A stretch of DNA of 15,233 nt from an uncultured Gemmatimonadota bacterium (GTDB taxonomy: Bacteria; Gemmatimonadota; Gemmatimonadetes; Gemmatimonadales; Gemmatimonadaceae). The notes under the pieces were generated by a model. It was not told the DNA's origin and searched no databases. It saw only the letters and a list, made by a program, of their open reading frames with translations. This document shows, piece after piece, positions 1 to 6,768 of the stretch (position 1 is the stretch's first letter; every line of letters begins with the position of its first letter). Where the stretch lies: the NCBI GenBank assembly GCA_946887155.1, contig CAMPKM010000023.1, forward strand, positions 1 to 15,233, read 5' to 3'. The position numbers and the translations under genes were made by a program.

Positions 1-127
1 ACCCCCCCGCAGCCCGACACCACCCCGCCGCCCGCCGCAAGCAACCCGACCACGGGTTTGAAGCCCGACCCCCCCGAAGAAGGAAGCCCCCCAAACCAGT
101 ACACCATCCCCCATGCCCCATGCCCCT
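1..127. other. C-rich flank, possible tail of a plus-strand gene
   Basis: No complete gene is visible here. Reading the plus strand from base 1 gives an open frame to a TGA at 214-216. It is rich in Pro, Thr, Asp and Glu with almost uniform G/C at third codon positions up to about base 105, so this could be the proline-rich C-terminus of a gene entering from the left. It would run 89 bp antisense into the formate dehydrogenase gene, which weakens the case. The last 20 bases before the neighbouring stop codon are a heptamer array, annotated separately. Confidence 0.25.
105..125. repeat. Heptamer tandem array A
   Basis: Three head-to-tail 7-bp units, one CATCCCC followed by two CATGCCC, lie at 105-111, 112-118 and 119-125. 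Two bases separate them from the complement of the TAA stop codon of the formate dehydrogenase gene. They resemble the short tandemly repeated heptamers known from intergenic DNA of some bacteria such as cyanobacteria. A similar heptamer period with different sequence recurs at two other gene junctions in this window. Confidence 0.6.
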
Positions 128-3100
128 TTAGTCGCCCGCCTGCGTCGCCAGGGTGCGTGACTCTGAATCCGATTTCCGCGCCCCCACACGCTGCACCGAC
201 ACCGCGCACACCTTGAACTCGGGAATATGCGCGTACGGATCCAGCTCGGGGTTCGTCAGCAGGTTCACCGCCGCCTCGCGGTAGTGCATCGGAATGAAGA
301 CCTGGTGCCGCGCCACACGCCCGGACAGGCGAACCGAAATCCTCAACTCACCACGGCGCGACGCCACGCACACTTCGTCGCCGTCCGCCACGCCAAGGTC
401 GATCGCGTCGGCCGGGTTCAGCTCCACGATCGGGCCCGGTTCCCGCGCATCGAGCGCAAATGAACGGCGCGTCATCGTCCCCGTATGCCAGTGATACATC
501 TGCCGGCCCGTGTTCAGCATGAACGGGTAGTCGTCGTCAGGCAGTTCCGCCGGCGGCAGGAACTCGACGCCGACGAACTGGGCCTTGCCGTCCGCTGTCG
601 GGAACCGGTCGTCGAACAGGAAATCCGTGCCCGGGTGTTCCGCGTGAGGCACCGGGTACTGCAGGCCGCCATTCCCTTCCAGTCGGGCGTGCGAGACGCC
701 GCGCCATGACGGTGTCACGCGCGCGATCTCGTCCATGACCTCCGCCGAGTTCGTGAACGGCGTCGGCAGGCCGATGCGGTTCGACAGCTCGATGATGATC
801 TCCAGGTCGCCGCGGGCGTTGCCCGGCGGTTCGATCGCCTTGTGCGAAAGCTGGATCCGCCGCTCCGTATTCACGAAAGTCCCGGTCTTCTCGGCGAATG
901 ACGCGCCCGGCAGCACCACGTCCGCATAACGAGCCGTCTCGGTCAGGAAGAGGTCCTGGACGACCAGGAACTCCAGCTCGCGGAACCAGTGTTCGGCGTG
1001 CGACACCTCGGGGTCCGACAGGATCGGGTTCTCACCCATGATGTACATCCCGCGAACCGGGCTCGTCTCCTGCACGATCTGCGTCACCTTGAGGCCAACC
1101 TCGAGCGGGATCCGCTCGTCAGGCACGCCCCACGTCGACGCGAACATGTGCCGGATCGCCGGGTCCGTCACCGGCTGGTAGTCGGTATAGACCATCGGAA
1201 TGGCGCCGACGTCGCTCGCGCCCTGGACGTTGTTCTGCCCGCGGATGGGAATCATCGCCGCTCCCCAGCGCCCGATCATGCCCGTCGCCAGGATCAGGTT
1301 GAGCAGCGTTGCCACGATGTCCGTCCCCGTGGCGTGCTGCGTCAGCCCCATCGCCCAGAGCGTCGCCGACCGCGGTCCGCGAGCGTACAACTCCGCCGCC
1401 TGACGAATGAGATTTGCCGATACGCCCGTAATCGTCTCGGCCCGTTCCGGCGTGTAGGGCCGAACGGCCTCACGCACCTTGTCGAAGTCGTGCGTGCGGC
1501 TCGCGATGAATGCCCGGTCCTCCAGGCCCTCGGCCAGGATGTGGTGGAGCATCGCGTTCAGCAGGGCGACGTCCGTGCCGGGCAGCGGCTGCAGGTGAAT
1601 GTGCGCCCGCGCGGCCAGTTCGATCCGCCGCGGATCGGCCACGATCAGCTTCGCGCCGCGCTTCACCGCCCGCTTGATCGCCGCCCCGAACACCGGGTGC
1701 GACTCCGTCGTATTCGCCCCCAGGATGAAGATGACGTCCGATTCAGTCTCCACCTCGCGCATCGATCCCGAGGCCGCACTCGTGTTCATCGCGCGCTGCA
1801 TGGCCGACACGGACGATGAATGGCAGAGGCGCGTGCAATGATCGACGTTGTTCGTGCCGACACCGCCCCGGAACATGCGCTGGAGGAGGTAGTTCTCCTC
1901 GTTGCTGCACTTGGCCGACTGGAAGACCGCCAGCGATTGCGGACCTTTCGTATCCCGCATCCGGACGATCTCCTGCGCGGCCAGCTCGAGCGCTTCCTCC
2001 CACGTGGCCTCACGGAAGGGATCGTACCACGCACGGGGAGTCGCCACGCGATCCCGCGGGTCGCCCAGCGTGTCCATCCCGGTCGGCTTCGTGATGAGCG
2101 GATTGTTCTTCGGGCGGCGCTTTTTCTCCTGCGCTTCTTCCTGCACCAGGTCCCACGGCCCGCCGCGGCGGTTCCAGCCGTTGCGTTCATGTTCGGCCCG
2201 ATCGAACACCCACTGCCCGTCCCGCTTCACCCAGCCGCGACGGATGAGGGGCGTCGTCAGGCGGTCACGGTGCTGAACGAAGTCGGTACCGAACCGGCCC
2301 TTCACGCACGTCGATCCCTGGTTCGGAGTGTTCTCCTCGATCCATGGCGACCGAACATGGACGACCGTTTCGTCCCGCACTTGCAGGTCGATCTGGCAGC
2401 CGACGCCGCAGTACGGACAGACGCTGCGCACCTCGCGATCGACGACCGGAAGGTCCTTCGAACGCATGCGCTGGACCATCGTGCCGTTGTTCGCCCGGAC
2501 CGCCATCGGGATGATGTCGTGGATCGCCCCCGTCGGGCAGACCCGCACGCACTCGCCACACCAGGTGCAGCCGGCGTGCTCGGGGTTCCCATCGGCGCCA
2601 ACGATGATCTCGGCGTGATCGCCACGGTTGGCAACGTCGAGCACACCCACCACCTGAATGTCCTCGCAGGCGCGCACACAGCGCGTGCAGAGGATACAGG
2701 TGCTCATGTCGTGCTGGATGATGGGGTCGTCGTCGCGCTCGTCACCGGTGCGGAGCGGCAAACCGGACTGCTTCGTGGTCGGGACGTTATAGCGCCTGAC
2801 GAGTGCCTCGAACTCGTTCCGGTACCCGCCATCGGGAATTTCGTCCGTCGGATACCGTTCCAGCAGCATACCGAGCACGCCCTGCCGGTTCTTCACGGCC
2901 GCGACCGATTCCGTCGTGACGACCATGCCGTCGGCGGCCGCCGCGGCGCAGGCCGCCACCAGCTTCGGGTTCCCGTCAACGGACACGAGGCAGATCCGAC
3001 AGTTCCCGACCGTTGGGAGTTTCGGATACCAGCACAACGTGGGGACGTCGACGTTCAGCGATCGAGCCGCGTCGAGTATGGTCGCCCCTTCAGGCGCAGT

Positions 3101-3133
3101 GACGGCGATGCCGTCGATCGTCAGCGTCGGCAT
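128..3133 (-). CDS. fdhA: Molybdopterin formate dehydrogenase alpha subunit-like protein
   Basis: A 1001-residue cytoplasmic iron-sulfur/molybdopterin enzyme expected to oxidise formate to CO2, or a close relative. Domain order: NuoG/HoxU-like [2Fe-2S] domain (Cys34, 45, 48, 62), a His141/Cys146/149/152-type cluster region, a ferredoxin-like cluster (Cys189, 192, 195, 199), the [4Fe-4S] motif of molybdopterin oxidoreductases (Cys239, 242, 246, 276, followed by Lys278), the catalytic molybdopterin domain, and a C-terminal dinucleotide-binding domain. The motif RLCHSSS places a cysteine (about 437), not selenocysteine, as likely metal ligand. I chose the ATG at 3133 because the NuoG-like fold begins with PTLTIDG; a start at 3172 would add 13 residues encoded by repeat DNA. 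A charged insert of about 60 residues (about 308-370) lies between the iron-sulfur and catalytic domains. No diaphorase subunit or fdhD is in view, so the electron acceptor is unknown and the substrate is inferred. Confidence 0.85.
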   Translation of the reverse strand: MPTLTIDGIAVTAPEGATILDAARSLNVDVPTLCWYPKLPTVGNCRICLVSVDGNPKLVAACAAAAADGMVVTTESVAAVKNRQGVLGMLLERYPTDEIPDGGYRNEFEALVRRYNVPTTKQSGLPLRTGDERDDDPIIQHDMSTCILCTRCVRACEDIQVVGVLDVANRGDHAEIIVGADGNPEHAGCTWCGECVRVCPTGAIHDIIPMAVRANNGTMVQRMRSKDLPVVDREVRSVCPYCGVGCQIDLQVRDETVVHVRSPWIEENTPNQGSTCVKGRFGTDFVQHRDRLTTPLIRRGWVKRDGQWVFDRAEHERNGWNRRGGPWDLVQEEAQEKKRRPKNNPLITKPTGMDTLGDPRDRVATPRAWYDPFREATWEEALELAAQEIVRMRDTKGPQSLAVFQSAKCSNEENYLLQRMFRGGVGTNNVDHCTRLCHSSSVSAMQRAMNTSAASGSMREVETESDVIFILGANTTESHPVFGAAIKRAVKRGAKLIVADPRRIELAARAHIHLQPLPGTDVALLNAMLHHILAEGLEDRAFIASRTHDFDKVREAVRPYTPERAETITGVSANLIRQAAELYARGPRSATLWAMGLTQHATGTDIVATLLNLILATGMIGRWGAAMIPIRGQNNVQGASDVGAIPMVYTDYQPVTDPAIRHMFASTWGVPDERIPLEVGLKVTQIVQETSPVRGMYIMGENPILSDPEVSHAEHWFRELEFLVVQDLFLTETARYADVVLPGASFAEKTGTFVNTERRIQLSHKAIEPPGNARGDLEIIIELSNRIGLPTPFTNSAEVMDEIARVTPSWRGVSHARLEGNGGLQYPVPHAEHPGTDFLFDDRFPTADGKAQFVGVEFLPPAELPDDDYPFMLNTGRQMYHWHTGTMTRRSFALDAREPGPIVELNPADAIDLGVADGDEVCVASRRGELRISVRLSGRVARHQVFIPMHYREAAVNLLTNPELDPYAHIPEFKVCAVSVQRVGARKSDSESRTLATQAGD

Positions 3134-3162
3134 GCTGACCCGGATACCCGTTCTGCAGTGCG

Positions 3163-3183
3163 CATTCTGCATACTGCATACTG
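3163..3183. repeat. Heptamer tandem array B
   Basis: One CATTCTG (3163-3169) and two CATACTG units (3170-3176, 3177-3183) lie head to tail in the 80-bp gap between the permease stop and the formate dehydrogenase start. The period is 7 bp as in arrays A and C, but the sequence differs. The array overlaps a possible upstream in-frame start of the formate dehydrogenase gene, which argues against that start. Confidence 0.6.
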
Positions 3184-3213
3184 CGCCCAGTCAGGTCCAG
3201 TGACTCAGACGGC

Positions 3214-5604
3214 TTAATCCTCCCGTAACACCGAGGCGGGCGCCAGGCGCCGCGCCCCGAGTGCCGGGACAAGCGCCGCCAGGGCCGTCACCGCCAGGAC
3301 GCCGCCGGCGCATAACGCGTAAACGGACAGGTCCATCGGCTGCACGCCGTACAGGAACCCGGCAATGAGGCGCGAAAGCGCCATGGCGCCCGCGAGGCCG
3401 ATGACGATTCCCATCAGGCCCATGGAAACGCCGGACCACGTGACCAGCCTCACGACTTCTCCCGGACGCGCGCCAAGCGCCAGGCGCAGTGCGAGTTCGC
3501 GCCGCCGCTGCACCACCGCGTACGTCACCAGACCGAAGAGCCCGACCGCGGTGACCAGGGATGCCACCACCGCCAGCCAGATCGTGATGATGCCGAGCGT
3601 TCGTTCGGCCGAGATGGACTGGTCGAGATAGAAAGACACTGGATGGATTTCCGAGGCCGGGCTTCCCGGATCCACCGCGGTGGCCAGGGCACGCATTGGG
3701 GCAATGAGGGTGGAGGGCGGCACCGATGCCTTCAGCACGACGTTCAGGGTCTGCCCGTACCGGCTGATGGTTTGCCGGATCGGAACATAGATCTGGATTC
3801 GGGATGGTTCGCGCAGGGTGTAGTGGCGGACGTTCTTGGCGACACCGACGACCGTTCGATAAATCAGTTGACCGTCAGCCCCTCGCTCATCGATCGTGAC
3901 TTGTTGTCCAACCGCGTCCCTGCCTGGCCAGAATCGTTCGGCCATGGTCTCGTCGATGATCGCCACGGGCGCAGTGTCGTTCCGGTCGCCTCCGTTGAAC
4001 GACCGACCCTGGAGGAGCGGAACGCCAAGCGTGGTGAAGTAGTCCTCCGAGACCATGTTGAAAAGCACCGACGCTCCGGCCTCGATCGCTTCGGTAGCCC
4101 CATAGGGTTGGATGCGGACTTCCCAGGAACGGTCGCTGAGCGGAATGAGCAGGCTCGCCGAGGCGCTCATGACGCCGGGGATCGTGCGCGCTCGATCGAG
4201 AAGGGTTACGTAGTGGGCGAGCCACGGATCACGCGCGTTGGCGTTGGCGGTCGACGCCGCGATGCGCGCCATGAGCAGGCCGTCGTCATTGAAGCCCTTG
4301 TCGATCGTTCGCAGTTTCAGGAAGCTCGTGAGCAGAAGGCCGGCGGCGACGGCCAGCACGACGCTGAGGGCGGTCTCGCCAACGAGCAGGGCGGATCGGG
4401 CGCGCGTCCGGGGTGCCACGATCGAAGAGGATCCTCCGCGAAGCGTTTCCAGCAATCGCGCGGAGCCGGCGTAGCGAGCCGCGATCAGCCCGAAGATCAC
4501 GCCACCGGCGAGGCAGATCGCCAGCGTGCCCGTGACTGTCTGGACGTCGATCGCGATGCGATCGAGCAGGGATTTCGGCAGGTCCGACGGCAGCATCGGT
4601 ACCAGCGCCTCGACCAGCCCGCCGGCCAGCGCGAGAACGACGTGTTCGTAGAGGAACTGCCGCCTGAGGTCGGAACGATCGCCGCCCAGCGCCAGCCTGA
4701 CCGCCGCATCCCGGCGGCGATCCGCGGCGCGAGCCAGTACCAGTCCTCCCGCATTGCCGGTCGCGATGAGCATCACGATTGCGACCGCCGCGAGCAGGAG
4801 CCAGAGCTGCTGGTCGCGATCACCGATGAGGTAGTCGGAGAGCGACCGCATCGAGGGCAGGGCAGTCAGCGGACCGTTCTCCGCCTTCACGGCGGCGCCG
4901 GCGCGCTCGACATCGGCCGCGGCCGCGCGGATCGACGTACCCTGTCTCACTCGCGCGAATACTCGCGTACCGAATGCGGAACCGCGCTCGTCGAACGGCA
5001 GGTCGCGCATCGAGCCCATGTTGACCAGCACCGCTGGTTCCGTACGGGGAAACGAGAAATCGCCCGGCAGGACGCCAGTGATCGTGTGCGGAATGCCATC
5101 GAGCGTGATGGTGCGTCCGACGATGGTCGGATCAGCGCCGAATTCCGTCAGCCAGGTCGAGTGGCCCAGCATGGCCAGCGGCGCTGACCCTGGCTCTGTC
5201 TCACCCGGGAGGAAAGTTCGACCGATCTGCGGCCGCAGGCGAAGCACGCCAAAGAGATCTCCATAGACGGCGCCGCCGGTGAGCACCCTGGTCTCTGCGC
5301 CGGTGCTGAGATGGAAGCTCCAGCCGACCAGACCTCCGTAGGCTGCAAAGGAAGTCGTGCGGTCGCGCCAGTCACGCAGGTTGGGGATGGACGTCGAGAT
5401 GCCGAATCCGCGCGATGATGTCACGTCGATGGTGACGAGCTCCGCGGGATCATCGAAGGGCAGGGGCCGCAGCACCACCGCTCCCACGACGGCGAAGACC
5501 GCACTCAATCCGCCCACGCCGAAGGCAATGGTGGCGAGTTGCAGGGTGGTCGACCAGCGTGCGCGGAGGAGGGAGCGGATGCTAGTACGCAGCTGGCTGG
5601 TCAT
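3214..5604 (-). CDS. FtsX/MacB-like orphan ABC transporter permease (ADOP type)
   Basis: A 796-residue inner-membrane protein with the duplicated FtsX/MacB architecture. The first helix (about 20-45) runs into the family-typical RPLPFDDPAELV segment, followed by a large periplasmic MacB-like domain. A first FtsX block (about 265-335) contains RLALGG; helices follow near 360-375 and 408-428, then a second periplasmic domain (about 440-665) and a second FtsX block (about 670-790) with RLALGA and a C-terminal VLRED. Related two-domain permeases are abundant in Acidobacteria and Gemmatimonadota and often lack a neighbouring ATPase, as here. Some members carry an extra N-terminal PadR-linked region that is absent here. 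Substrate cannot be inferred; MacB relatives act in export or mechanotransmission. The ATG at 5604 has no strong Shine-Dalgarno. The formate dehydrogenase gene follows after 80 bp in the same direction, but a functional link is not implied. Confidence 0.85.
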   Translation of the reverse strand: MTSQLRTSIRSLLRARWSTTLQLATIAFGVGGLSAVFAVVGAVVLRPLPFDDPAELVTIDVTSSRGFGISTSIPNLRDWRDRTTSFAAYGGLVGWSFHLSTGAETRVLTGGAVYGDLFGVLRLRPQIGRTFLPGETEPGSAPLAMLGHSTWLTEFGADPTIVGRTITLDGIPHTITGVLPGDFSFPRTEPAVLVNMGSMRDLPFDERGSAFGTRVFARVRQGTSIRAAAADVERAGAAVKAENGPLTALPSMRSLSDYLIGDRDQQLWLLLAAVAIVMLIATGNAGGLVLARAADRRRDAAVRLALGGDRSDLRRQFLYEHVVLALAGGLVEALVPMLPSDLPKSLLDRIAIDVQTVTGTLAICLAGGVIFGLIAARYAGSARLLETLRGGSSSIVAPRTRARSALLVGETALSVVLAVAAGLLLTSFLKLRTIDKGFNDDGLLMARIAASTANANARDPWLAHYVTLLDRARTIPGVMSASASLLIPLSDRSWEVRIQPYGATEAIEAGASVLFNMVSEDYFTTLGVPLLQGRSFNGGDRNDTAPVAIIDETMAERFWPGRDAVGQQVTIDERGADGQLIYRTVVGVAKNVRHYTLREPSRIQIYVPIRQTISRYGQTLNVVLKASVPPSTLIAPMRALATAVDPGSPASEIHPVSFYLDQSISAERTLGIITIWLAVVASLVTAVGLFGLVTYAVVQRRRELALRLALGARPGEVVRLVTWSGVSMGLMGIVIGLAGAMALSRLIAGFLYGVQPMDLSVYALCAGGVLAVTALAALVPALGARRLAPASVLRED

Positions 5605-5779
5605 GATCGGCGTCGGTGAAGGACGGTTGTCTTGCGAGGTTCGACATCCGGACGCGGCAGCTCGTTTGAACGGGAGGAAACGGGTCGAAGCCGGCAGGAC
5701 GGCGGGCGATCGGGGCCGCCCGGGCCGCGTCAGGTGTCGTTAGGCGTCGGCCGGCAAATGGCTATCGGCAGGCTCACCA
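5605..5779. other. GC-rich intergenic stretch
   Basis: This lies between the divergent starts of the minus-strand permease and the plus-strand structured-RNA unit. I see no open frame with a convincing start and no clear promoter hexamers for the permease. G/C-rich self-complementary patches occur around 5703-5730, too loose to call a defined element. Confidence 0.3.
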
Positions 5780-5809
5780 TTGCGCGATGACACACCGCAA
5801 TCCTATATT
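5780..5809 (+). promoter_or_regulatory. Sigma70-like promoter of the structured RNA/micro-ORF unit
   Basis: A TATATT -10 hexamer (5804-5809, five of six consensus bases) lies 18 bp after a weak TTGCGC -35 (5780-5785). Transcription would start near 5816 and run through four hairpins and the micro-ORF to the intrinsic terminator ending at 6323, a transcript of roughly 0.5 kb. Only the -10 is strong. Confidence 0.35.
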
Positions 5810-5987
5810 CGTCCATCACTTCGCGTTCGCGCGGGGACTTCGCTTGGCTGCATCGCGACAACAAACAATCGAGTGCGCTTCCCTGGCCGCTGATGTTTAC
5901 GTGGCTGGCAGGTTCGAGGCCCCACCCTTGAAAGTTTGCGAGGTCTCTTTTACCAGTTTATGTGTCGCTTTTTGATTCTCTGTCATT

Positions 5988-6177
5988 GAAACCGGGCTTC
6001 TGGTCCGGTTTCGCTTATGTAGAGATGGTCGTCCTGCGGAACGTAGCCCCGCTGGACATGCTGTTTGAGAAGACCAGTCTGTCGCAGTTTTTTGCGCCGA
6101 AGTTCCGGCGCGCGGAACCAGTCGGGTGTTTCGCATCCGGCTGTTGCCGACCAATCCACCGGGGGATTGGACCGGCG
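5988..6177 (+). ncRNA. Candidate structured leader or ncRNA with four hairpins
   Basis: Four stem-loops follow one another. Hairpin 1 is GAAACCGG/CCGGTTTC (5988-6012, 8 bp, 9-nt loop). Hairpin 2 is GTCCTGCGG/CCGCTGGAC (6031-6057, 9 bp with one T-T mismatch). Hairpin 3 is GCGCCG/CGGCGC (6094-6111). Hairpin 4 is CCAATCC/GGATTGG (6151-6170), extended outward by TGCCG/CGGCG with a small internal loop (6145-6177). They end 17 nt before the Shine-Dalgarno of a micro-ORF, and a strong terminator follows that ORF. I could not match the region to tmRNA, 6S, RNase P, SRP RNA or a riboswitch I know. It may be a cis-regulatory leader or an independent RNA. Boundaries are those of the visible stems; true ends may be near 5816 and 6323. 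Confidence 0.4.
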
Positions 6178-6204
6178 TTCAACACCCTCTCCATGGAGAG
6201 AACA

Positions 6205-6261
6205 ATGGCTGCGAAGAAGAAGAAGGCTGCGAAGAAGGGCGGCGCCAAGAAGAAGAAGTAG
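6205..6261 (+). CDS. 18-residue Lys/Ala-rich microprotein
   Basis: ATG at 6205 is preceded by GGAGAG (6195-6200) at normal Shine-Dalgarno distance, and the frame ends in TAG. The peptide is MAAKKKKAAKKGGAKKKK: ten lysines, six Ala/Gly-type spacers and no acidic residue. It resembles the tails of histone H1-like and other nucleic-acid-binding bacterial proteins, so nucleic-acid or ribosome binding is a reasonable guess, not shown. Lysines are all AAG. The frame stays open upstream to a GTG at 5962, but that stretch has no Shine-Dalgarno, lies in hairpin-rich DNA and looks like no protein I know, so the short start is preferred. It sits between the structured leader and an intrinsic terminator and forms a one-gene unit. 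It could also be a decayed remnant of a longer gene. Confidence 0.5.
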   Translation: MAAKKKKAAKKGGAKKKK

Positions 6262-6289
6262 GCAACCGCTCGTTGTTTGTAACAAGGAA

Positions 6290-6323
6290 GCCGGCGCTTT
6301 TCAGCGCCGGCTTTCTTGTTTTT
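6290..6323 (+). terminator. Strong Rho-independent terminator
   Basis: The stem GCCGGCGC (6290-6297) and GCGCCGGC (6304-6311) pairs perfectly around TTTTCA and is followed by TTTCTTGTTTTT. The complementary A-rich sequence upstream of the stem means it could also end the 51-residue minus-strand gene that converges on it from 6395. Confidence 0.9.
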
Positions 6324-6394
6324 GAGAGGCAGGATTTACGCGGTACCTCAACCGACGGAACGGCGAGTCTCCGCGAATTGACGCGGATGTGAAA

Positions 6395-6550
6395 TCAGGC
6401 CCGATCGGTGCTTATGGGTTCGCCGCTCGTTTCGTCTTCTATTGAATAGACGTACGCCGTGAGGCGCGGGGTCGGGTCTTCATGCGGGCCGCCGGATATC
6501 ACGATGCCGATCGGCTCCTGCGGTTCATTCTGTTGACGACGCTTTGGCAT
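6395..6550 (-). CDS. Small hypothetical protein, 51 residues
   Basis: ATG at 6550 gives a 51-residue acidic-tailed protein beginning MPKRRQQNEPQEP and containing IGIVISGGPHEDPTPRLTAY, then a Glu/Asp-rich end. I recognise no characterised family. It has no signal peptide or membrane segment. A basic Pro/Gln-rich start, a short beta-like hydrophobic core (IGIVIS) and an aromatic TAYVYS segment give it protein-like composition, unlike a random frame. The frame extends upstream to 6640, but the extra 30 residues are Arg-rich and look like read-through of non-coding DNA. The Shine-Dalgarno is weak. It lies downstream of the methyltransferase-like gene in the same direction, 218 bp away, and has its own promoter-like site. 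The terminator at 6290-6323 could end its transcript. Confidence 0.5.
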   Translation of the reverse strand: MPKRRQQNEPQEPIGIVISGGPHEDPTPRLTAYVYSIEDETSGEPISTDRA

Positions 6551-6656
6551 TGCACTGCTCACTCTTGAAGGATCGCGAGCAGATCGCCCGCGGCGCCGGG
6601 CGCCAATGCAACGACAGTGCCTGCCCGTCCGAAATCGCAAGCCGTTGAACTACAGC

Positions 6657-6685
6657 GTGATACGACTCCGGTATCCGACCGCCAA
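6657..6685 (-). promoter_or_regulatory. Sigma70-like promoter for the 51-residue gene
   Basis: On the minus strand, TTGGCG (6685-6680) is separated by 17 bp from TATCAC (6662-6657); each hexamer matches four of six consensus bases. Transcription would start near 6650, about 100 nt before the ATG at 6550. A perfect 14-bp palindrome (6720-6733) lies just upstream in the activator position. Confidence 0.3.
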
Positions 6686-6719
6686 GTCATGCTTCGTATC
6701 AAATTGACACGCTGCATTT

Positions 6720-6733
6720 GAGACAGCTGTCTC
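6720..6733. promoter_or_regulatory. Perfect 14-bp palindrome, possible operator
   Basis: GAGACAGCTGTCTC reads identically on both strands. It lies between the end of the methyltransferase-like gene (6769) and the promoter-like site of the 51-residue gene. The absence of a loop favours a dimeric protein-binding site over an RNA hairpin. The binding protein is unknown. Confidence 0.4.
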
Positions 6734-6768
6734 GTTCCGACACGGCGTCACGGCTCGAGTGGAGAGGA

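Noticed and set aside
1..131. Minus-strand gene starting at the ATGs within array A
   Set aside because: Translation gives a Gly/Trp/Arg-rich nonsense-like sequence, and the ATGs arise from the heptamer repeat itself.
1820..3217. Long plus-strand open frame of 465 codons
   Set aside because: It is antisense to the formate dehydrogenase gene, whose cluster and catalytic motifs are unmistakable. The Arg/His/Asp-rich, low-complexity composition is typical of a shadow frame in GC-rich DNA.
3643..5187. Plus-strand open frame of 514 codons
   Set aside because: It is antisense to the permease gene and rich in Arg, Gly, Gln and His with no domain signature, so it is a GC-driven shadow frame.
5901..5925. 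tRNA-like T-arm sequence GGTTCGAGGCCC
   Set aside because: The flanking bases do not form a T stem, and no acceptor, D arm or anticodon arm could be built around it.
5787..5975. Plus-strand 62-codon frame in the permease/micro-ORF gap
   Set aside because: It lacks a Shine-Dalgarno and overlaps the predicted promoter, and its sequence resembles no protein.
5962..6261. A 99-residue protein ending in the polylysine tail
   Set aside because: The GTG start has no Shine-Dalgarno, the upstream part has no protein-like features and the DNA there is filled with stems. The internal ATG at 6205 has proper initiation signals.
6205..6323. tmRNA with a tag-encoding segment
   Set aside because: A tag peptide should end in a hydrophobic ALAA-like degron and the RNA should have a tRNA-Ala-like domain; neither is present.
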